DNA from: an uncultured Micrococcales bacterium
Lineage (GTDB): Bacteria > Actinomycetota > Actinomycetes > S36-B12 > UBA10799
DNA length: 5,796 bases
Assembly: GCA_937952095.1 (NCBI GenBank)
Contig: CALFYG010000319.1
Location: forward strand, 1-5,796
Direction of reading: 5' to 3'
Shown in pieces: positions 1 to 3,997 of the stretch; the stretch's first letter is position 1; each line of letters begins with the position of its first letter. The position numbers and the translations under genes are program-made. The notes under the pieces are model-generated. The model saw only the letters and a program-made list of their open reading frames with translations. It ran no database searches and was not told where the DNA came from.

Positions 1-4
1 CTTC

Positions 5-97
5 ACAGTTCCTCCGCTGGCATTACCCAGATCAGGTTCGGTGGGTCGGCCACGCACGACGGTGACCCTCTCAGCCCGGCTGCCCCGAGCTCCCCTT
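5..97 (-). ncRNA. TPP riboswitch aptamer (thiamine pyrophosphate sensor)
   Basis: Read on the minus strand this is a textbook TPP aptamer. The conserved CUGAGA box is at 74-69. Helix P3 is closed by GGGUC (68-64) pairing with GACCC (47-43). The pyrophosphate-binding P4/P5 part, from CUGAUCUGG through AUGCCAGCGG, lies at 35-14, with P5 formed by CUGG and CCAG. The P2 strand CGGGGC is near 88-83. The outer P1 helix forms imperfectly from AGCUC near 91 and GGAACU near 7. By established knowledge this class binds thiamine pyrophosphate and turns down thiamine biosynthesis or uptake genes when the cofactor is plentiful. The controlled gene lies to the left of the window, so its identity, and whether control is by termination or by blocking ribosome binding, cannot be seen. 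The outer boundaries are approximate; the core motifs are exact. Confidence 0.95.
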
Positions 98-105
98 GCT
101 CTTCC

Positions 106-134
106 AGCGTAACCGCCGCGCCCCCGACGGTCAG
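106..134 (-). promoter_or_regulatory. Putative promoter of the TPP riboswitch leader
   Basis: On the minus strand a -35-like CTGACC (134-129) is followed by a 17-nt spacer and a -10-like TACGCT (111-106, matching TANNNT). Transcription would start near 99, just a few bases before the aptamer begins at about 97. That is where a riboswitch leader should start. The match is by eye; both boxes are imperfect. Confidence 0.5.
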
Positions 135-195
135 CGCTGCCGGCAAGGGCGAGCCCCTCCACTTGGCGTACGGCTGCTGCACCGGGCCGCATCAG

Positions 196-201
196 TATCG
201 T
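196..201 (+). promoter_or_regulatory. Possible -10 box for leaderless SWEET transporter mRNA
   Basis: TATCGT (196-201) fits the actinobacterial TANNNT -10 pattern and sits 7 nt before the GTG at 209, so transcription could start on that codon. No convincing -35 is seen; the best is a poor CTGCTG near 174. There is no usable Shine-Dalgarno sequence before any of the candidate GTG codons, which supports a leaderless start. Confidence 0.35.
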
Positions 202-208
202 GAGGGTG

Positions 209-820
209 GTGAACGTCGAGTGGCTGGCCTATGCGGGCTCCGTGCTGATGACGGCCATGTCACTTCCCCAGATCGCGCGGATCCTGCGCGACCGCAGTGC
301 GGCCGGCGTGAGTCTGTTGACCTGGATCATCTTCGCCCTGTCCGGCGCGAGTTGGTTCGCGTACGGCCTGCTCGTCCAGGCACCCGGCATCATCGTCGGG
401 AACATACCCTTCCTCAGCACCACGCTGCCGGTGGTGATGCTCCTGCTCGTGCGGCAACGGAACTGGTCCTGGCTCCTCGCGATCGCCGCGCCCTTGGCGG
501 CCGCGGCCACGGTGGTCATGGTCCTGCTCCAACTCCCCTCATCCGTTTCTGGCGGGATCGGCGTGGCGTGCGGGCTGCTGACAACAGTGCCGCAGTTGAT
601 CGAGTCGCTGAACCGCCGACGCGCGGGCCTGCCCTCGGAGGTCTCTCTGGCCACATTGGGCCTGCTGCTGACCGGGCAGCTGTTGTGGCTTTCGTACGGG
701 ATCTTCCGACCGGACGTTCCGATCATCCTGACCAACGTGGTCGCCGTGTTCGTCACCGTCAGCCTGCTGGTGGTGGAGGGCGGACGCAGTCGCCGAACTG
801 CTGACGCAAATACCCAGTAG
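209..820 (+). CDS. Seven-helix SWEET/PQ-loop family membrane transporter
   Basis: This is a 203-residue integral membrane protein, numbered here from GTG 209. It contains two PQ-loop triple-helix bundles joined by a linker helix, the 3-1-3 plan of eukaryotic SWEET sugar transporters. Helices lie at about 4-21, 34-55, 61-81, 86-108 (linker), 112-129, 144-166 and 169-191. PQ pairs occur at 20-21 and 128-129. Each half keeps a W-x2-Y-G element followed by an Asn exactly 16 residues after the Trp (W49/N65 and W160/N176); the equivalent Trp and Asn line the sugar pocket in SWEETs and SemiSWEETs. Facilitated diffusion of a small sugar is the best guess, but PQ-loop proteins also carry amino acids and other solutes. 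In-frame GTG codons at 200 and 206 are alternative starts; 209 was chosen because a -10-like box lies 7 nt before it. The gene is divergent from the TPP riboswitch and is not controlled by it. Confidence 0.85.
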   Translation: MNVEWLAYAGSVLMTAMSLPQIARILRDRSAAGVSLLTWIIFALSGASWFAYGLLVQAPGIIVGNIPFLSTTLPVVMLLLVRQRNWSWLLAIAAPLAAAATVVMVLLQLPSSVSGGIGVACGLLTTVPQLIESLNRRRAGLPSEVSLATLGLLLTGQLLWLSYGIFRPDVPIILTNVVAVFVTVSLLVVEGGRSRRTADANTQ

Positions 821-829
821 GGGTATGAT
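801..829 (+). promoter_or_regulatory. Promoter of the CPVC membrane protein gene (leaderless)
   Basis: A -35-like CTGACG (801-806, four of six to TTGACA), a 17-nt spacer and a near-consensus -10 TATGAT (824-829) predict a transcription start at or next to 836. That is the first base of the GTG start codon. The -35 box lies inside the last codons of the SWEET gene, and the spacer holds its stop codon and the inverted repeat described separately. Spacing and fit are better than at the other promoters in this window. Confidence 0.65.
810..826 (+). promoter_or_regulatory. CsoR/CstR-like operator (ATACCC-N5-GGGTAT)
   Basis: A perfect inverted repeat has arms ATACCC (810-815) and GGGTAT (821-826) around AGTAG. 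It fills the spacer of the promoter above and shares its last three bases with the -10 box, so a bound protein should block RNA polymerase. G-tract palindromes of the TACCC...GGGTA form are typical operators of CsoR-family repressors, which respond to Cu(I) (CsoR), persulfides (CstR) or Ni/Co (RcnR). No such repressor is encoded in the window, so it would act in trans. Which inducer applies cannot be decided from the site alone. Confidence 0.65.
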
Positions 830-835
830 TGCCAG

Positions 836-1333
836 GTGCCTACCTGCCCGCTGACTGCATTCGCCTCATGGACCGCCCGGCGCTGGCTCGTGGCCGCTGG
901 CACTGCGCTGGCGACGTTCCTGCTCCTTGGGCTCAGCACCGCCGTGATCCCCAACCCGGTGTTCGGCCGCAGCGTGGCTCCCACCGACTGGGCGATGGAG
1001 GTGCTGATCGCCACCTCGGTTCTCACCGGACTACTCACCGCGACCTATGTGGCGACAGGCCGCGAGGAGGGCCTGGACAAGAAGGGCACGGTCGGCGCGC
1101 TGCTGTCGTACTTCGCGATCGGGTGCCCCGTGTGCAACAAGCTCGTCCTGATCGCCCTGGGGACGACGGGTGCACTGCAGTTCTTCGCACCGATCCAGCC
1201 CTACCTGGCGGTCGCCGGGCTCGGCGTGCTGACCTGGGCGTTGATGGTCAGACTGCGTGGGGAGATGACTTGCTCCATCTCGCTGCCGCCCGTTGAGGAC
1301 GAGGCGAAGGAAGAGACCACCACCGGCAGTTGA
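836..1333 (+). CDS. Small four-helix membrane protein with intramembrane CPVC motif, unknown function
   Basis: The product has 165 residues and about four membrane helices: 18-38, 52-73, 86-112 and 120-139. The third helix contains C97-P98-V99-C100 followed by N-K, a CxxC pair able to bind a soft metal or form a disulfide. Two further cysteines are at 4 and 146. The C-terminus (152-165) is Glu/Lys/Thr-rich and probably cytoplasmic. I do not recognise a named family; I have only a vague memory of similar uncharacterised actinobacterial proteins. The GTG at 836 is preferred because it coincides with the predicted transcription start. The next in-frame GTG, at 890, would cut into helix 1. The gene starts 15 nt after the SWEET stop but has its own promoter with a CsoR/CstR-like palindrome. 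Together these suggest a role in copper or sulfane-sulfur handling, which is inference. MerT/MerC-like metal uptake or membrane thiol redox are alternatives. Confidence 0.85.
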   Translation: MPTCPLTAFASWTARRWLVAAGTALATFLLLGLSTAVIPNPVFGRSVAPTDWAMEVLIATSVLTGLLTATYVATGREEGLDKKGTVGALLSYFAIGCPVCNKLVLIALGTTGALQFFAPIQPYLAVAGLGVLTWALMVRLRGEMTCSISLPPVEDEAKEETTTGS

Positions 1334-1356
1334 GTGGGCGGTGGGCCACCGCCCAC
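1334..1356 (+). terminator. Strong hairpin, probable (bidirectional) terminator
   Basis: GTGGGCGGTGG (1334-1344) and CCACCGCCCAC (1346-1356) are perfectly complementary, giving an 11-bp arm pair. The innermost pairs would open to form the loop, leaving about 9 bp. It begins directly after the TGA of the CPVC gene and lies between convergent genes, so it could stop transcripts from both sides. There is no T-tract on either strand, so it is a U-less hairpin of the type often assigned to actinobacteria rather than a classical terminator. Confidence 0.6.
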
Positions 1357-1384
1357 GTCCATCCGTTAGTCCAAAACGGCTGCG

Positions 1385-1424
1385 AACCTCTCACCGGAGT
1401 GCACAAGCTCTCACCGGAGCACAC
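1385..1424. repeat. Two-copy 20-bp tandem repeat in the convergent intergenic gap
   Basis: Units 1385-1404 and 1405-1424 match at 17 of 20 positions and share the 12-base core CTCTCACCGGAG (1388-1399 and 1408-1419). The 20-bp period is close to two helical turns. It lies 16 nt past the stop codon of the permease gene, on the far side of the hairpin from the CPVC gene. No function is evident. It could be a pair of protein-binding sites or a remnant of slippage. Confidence 0.8.
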
Positions 1425-1440
1425 GGTCTCGCCCGCGGAC

Positions 1441-3978
1441 CTACTCCGAAGCGATCGCCTCAAGGATGTCCAGCCGTGCCGCGCGCCGGGCGGGTAGAGC
1501 AGCCGCCAGAATGCCCAGCACGATCGCCAAGCCCAGGATCACCAGAACGGTCGCGATGGGGATCACCAGCACGTCGATGCCGTCACCCGACAAGGCTTGC
1601 CGCAGCGCAACCCCGGCGACCAGGCCGATCAGCACACCCACCAGCGCACCGGTGAACGCCACAAGGACCGCCTCCCAGCGGATCATTCTGCGGACCTGCC
1701 GGCGTGACGCCCCCACCGCACGCAGCAGCCCGATCTCCCGCGTGCGTTCCAACACCGACAGGGCCATCGTGTTCACCACTCCGAGGGCGGCGATGATGAT
1801 GGACAGCCCGAGCATCCCGTAGATCAGGTAGAGCAGATTGTTGATCTGCTGGGAGTTCTGCTCCTTGATCTCGGTCTGGTCCAACACCTGCAGGAGCGGA
1901 TTCTCGTCGGTGACCTCCTCGACCTCCGGCAGAACGGTCGCAGGATCGGCGTCCGGGCCAAGGGCGACGTACAGCAACGTGTCCTGCGCGGCACCACCCA
2001 CCGCCCGGTAGTCCTCCTTGGGAATCACGAGACCACTGAGCAGCCCGGCCTCTGGCGGCACAAAGACCCCGGTGATCGTGAACGCACGACTCTGCCCGGT
2101 CGGGAACAGCGCGGTCACGCGGTCGCCCACGCCCACTCCTGCCTCGGCGGCCCAGTCCTCATCCACCACCGCCGTGCCCTGCGTGAGTTCACCCACTTCG
2201 CCGGCAGTCACATCGAGCTCGAAGACAGAACTCACGGGGCCACCGCCCATCGCGGTGATCAACTGGTCCTCGCCGTCGACGCGCGCCGGCCCCTGCGACT
2301 GGGACAGCACGTACTCCACACCCTGCACCTCGCGCAGTTTGGTGGCGATGCCCGCACTGAAGGGGTTCCCCGTCTGGGTGGCAACGATGTAGTCCGCACC
2401 GAAGGCACGGTCGATCAACTGGTTGATCGACTCCCTCGCGCTGGCGACCACAACGGCCACCGTCGTGACCAGCGCGAGACCGATGAGAAGGGCAGATGCT
2501 GTGGCCGCCACCCGTCGCGGGCCACGCTCCGCGTTACGTCCCGCCAATTGCCCGGAGACCCCGCCGATCCTCATCAGACCGATGGAGGCGTGCGCCGCAC
2601 CCTTGGCCAGCAGCGGGGCCAGCAGCACGGTGGCGATGAGCAGAAGCAGCGCGGACAGCGCCACGAGGCTGACGCTCGGGTCGTCGCCGAACGACGTCGC
2701 GAGTCCGGCGAGTGCGACGAGTGCCAGAACCCCACCGATGATGCTGCGCACCCGGCCAGGCCGCTCGACCGGCGTCGTGGCCTCGCGCAGCGCCGCCACG
2801 GGCGGGGTGTGGGCGGCCCGCAACGCCGGCAGCAGCGCGGACAACACCGTCACGACGATGGCCAGCACGACAGCCGTGATCACGGCTTGCGGGGTCAGTG
2901 CCACACCCGCTGTCAGCGAGAGGCCGACCTGCTGCAGCCCGGCGGTCAACAGTCGCGCGAGCAGGTAGCCGAGCCCCACTCCGATTGCGGCGGCCACCAG
3001 CGCCAGCAGCAACGCCTCGAGCAGGATCGAGGTCAGAACCTGCCGGCGGGAGGCACCGACCGCGCGCAACAGCGCCATCTCCTTGCCGCGCTGGGCGACC
3101 AGCATCGCGAACGTGTTGTAGATCAGGAACGCTGCCACGAACAATGAGATCCCGGAGAAGCCGAGCAGCGCGTAGGTGATGAAGCCGAGGCCCTGCTGCA
3201 GTGCCGCGGACGACTCCTCCACCTGTTGATCGCGGGTCTTGACCGTCCAGCCCTCGCCGAGTTCAGCGGCGATCGAATCCGCCACCTGCTGATCGCTGAA
3301 GCCGTCGGCGGCGGCGACCTCCACGGACTGCCACTCCCCCGGCTCGGTGAACAGTTCCTGGGCGCGCTGGGGCGTGAAGGCTGTGATGGTCGCGCCGGCG
3401 AGGCCACCGGTCTCGCCGTACCGGAACACCCCCACCAGGGTGACCTTGATGCGCCCGCTCGGAACGACCATCGTCACGGTCTCGTCGAGCGGGATGTCGA
3501 GCTTCGGAAAGGTGATCTCATCGACCACGATCTCGTCGCCGGCCTCCGGGGCACGCCCCTGTGTGATGTTGGCGACCGCGAGCGCCGGATCCGGCTGCCA
3601 GTTGACCCCCGCGGACGGTGGCCCGTTGCCACCCACGACCTCGCCCTCGGCGTCGAGCAGGTAGGCGCCGTTCTGGAAGATCCCGCCGTCCGCAGCGCGC
3701 ACACCCTCGACCCCACGGATCTCGTCCACGGTCTTCTGCGAGATCAATTGGACCTGATCGTCGCCGGTGCTCTGGGTGATGTCCTCAGCGACCGCTGCGG
3801 TGCGCGTGACCAGCACGTCCTGCGCCGAACTCTCGAAGATGTCGGTGAAGGTCCGGTCGAGTGCGTTGGTCAGCATCAGCATGCCGGTGACGAACGCGAC
3901 GCCGAGGAACACTGCGGCCGCGGTCAGCAGCAGACGGATCTTGTGCGCGCCCAGGCTGCGCAAAGCGATCTTGAACAT
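1441..3978 (-). CDS. ABC transporter permease with two FtsX/MacB-type domains
   Basis: This 845-residue inner-membrane permease is a tandem duplication of the FtsX/MacB unit, with about ten helices. Repeat one has helix 16-40, an extracytoplasmic MacB_PCD-like domain at about 45-262, and helices 266-294, 316-345 and 364-386. Two helices (411-430, 436-458) link to repeat two: helix 491-513, a second external domain at about 516-710, and helices 714-740, 768-793 and 803-829. Both repeats keep the cytoplasmic motif LRAVGASRRQV (304-314 and 752-762), which contacts the ATPase in this family. Relatives move lipoproteins, lipids or peptides, or transmit mechanical signals, rather than importing nutrients. 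The length is normal for the duplicated class. No ATP-binding subunit lies in the window; it may be upstream of the acyltransferase or elsewhere. The ATG at 3978 lies 19 nt after the acyltransferase stop and lacks a clear Shine-Dalgarno sequence, so translation may be coupled or leaderless. Confidence 0.93.
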   Translation of the reverse strand: MFKIALRSLGAHKIRLLLTAAAVFLGVAFVTGMLMLTNALDRTFTDIFESSAQDVLVTRTAAVAEDITQSTGDDQVQLISQKTVDEIRGVEGVRAADGGIFQNGAYLLDAEGEVVGGNGPPSAGVNWQPDPALAVANITQGRAPEAGDEIVVDEITFPKLDIPLDETVTMVVPSGRIKVTLVGVFRYGETGGLAGATITAFTPQRAQELFTEPGEWQSVEVAAADGFSDQQVADSIAAELGEGWTVKTRDQQVEESSAALQQGLGFITYALLGFSGISLFVAAFLIYNTFAMLVAQRGKEMALLRAVGASRRQVLTSILLEALLLALVAAAIGVGLGYLLARLLTAGLQQVGLSLTAGVALTPQAVITAVVLAIVVTVLSALLPALRAAHTPPVAALREATTPVERPGRVRSIIGGVLALVALAGLATSFGDDPSVSLVALSALLLLIATVLLAPLLAKGAAHASIGLMRIGGVSGQLAGRNAERGPRRVAATASALLIGLALVTTVAVVVASARESINQLIDRAFGADYIVATQTGNPFSAGIATKLREVQGVEYVLSQSQGPARVDGEDQLITAMGGGPVSSVFELDVTAGEVGELTQGTAVVDEDWAAEAGVGVGDRVTALFPTGQSRAFTITGVFVPPEAGLLSGLVIPKEDYRAVGGAAQDTLLYVALGPDADPATVLPEVEEVTDENPLLQVLDQTEIKEQNSQQINNLLYLIYGMLGLSIIIAALGVVNTMALSVLERTREIGLLRAVGASRRQVRRMIRWEAVLVAFTGALVGVLIGLVAGVALRQALSGDGIDVLVIPIATVLVILGLAIVLGILAAALPARRAARLDILEAIASE
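2410..2431. repeat. 22-bp palindrome inside the permease gene
   Basis: GTCGATCAAC (2410-2419) and GTTGATCGAC (2422-2431) are perfect reverse complements around TG. The site encodes residues near 516-523 (SINQLID) at the start of the second external domain. It may be a chance result of the codons used, or a binding site or RNA hairpin. Confidence 0.8.
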
Positions 3979-3986
3979 CGTTTACG

Positions 3987-3992
3987 AGCGTA
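3987..3992 (-). promoter_or_regulatory. Possible internal -10 box before the permease start
   Basis: On the minus strand TACGCT (3992-3987), the same hexamer as in the riboswitch promoter, lies 8 nt before the ATG at 3978. This would allow a leaderless permease transcript in addition to operon read-through. No good -35 is visible, so confidence is low. The box overlaps a small palindrome, TTACG-N2-CGTAA (3983-3994). Confidence 0.25.
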
Positions 3993-3997
3993 ACCAC

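Noticed and set aside
163..804. Long open frame overlapping the SWEET gene in another plus frame
   Set aside because: Its product is Arg/Pro/Gly/His-rich with no membrane pattern or motif, as expected of a shifted reading of a high-GC gene. The overlapping frame encodes a clear transporter.
229..1038. Long minus-strand open frame across the SWEET and CPVC genes
   Set aside because: It is antisense to two well-supported genes and crosses the promoter/operator region. The composition is Ser/Arg/Thr-rich without a recognisable domain.
1363..1379. Second small hairpin CCGTT-N7-AACGG after the strong terminator hairpin
   Set aside because: It is only a 5-bp stem with a 7-nt loop and no T-tract; too weak to call as a terminator.
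1248..1463. Minus-strand open frame of 71 codons spanning the hairpin and tandem repeat
   Set aside because: It overlaps the ends of both convergent genes, has no start signal, and its reading simply passes through the terminator hairpin.
1832..1850. Inverted repeat AGCAGAT-N5-ATCTGCT in the permease gene
   Set aside because: It has 7-base arms within codons for Gln-Ile-Asn-Asn-Leu-Leu. This is short enough to be expected by chance in coding DNA.
2548..3147. Plus-strand open frame with a very Gln/Arg-rich product
   Set aside because: The low-complexity composition comes from reading Leu/Ala-rich membrane codons of the permease in antisense.
3226..3993. Plus-strand open frame of 255 codons opposite the permease gene
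   Set aside because: It is an antisense shadow of the permease coding region. The product is rich in Arg, Asp and Gly with no fold signature.
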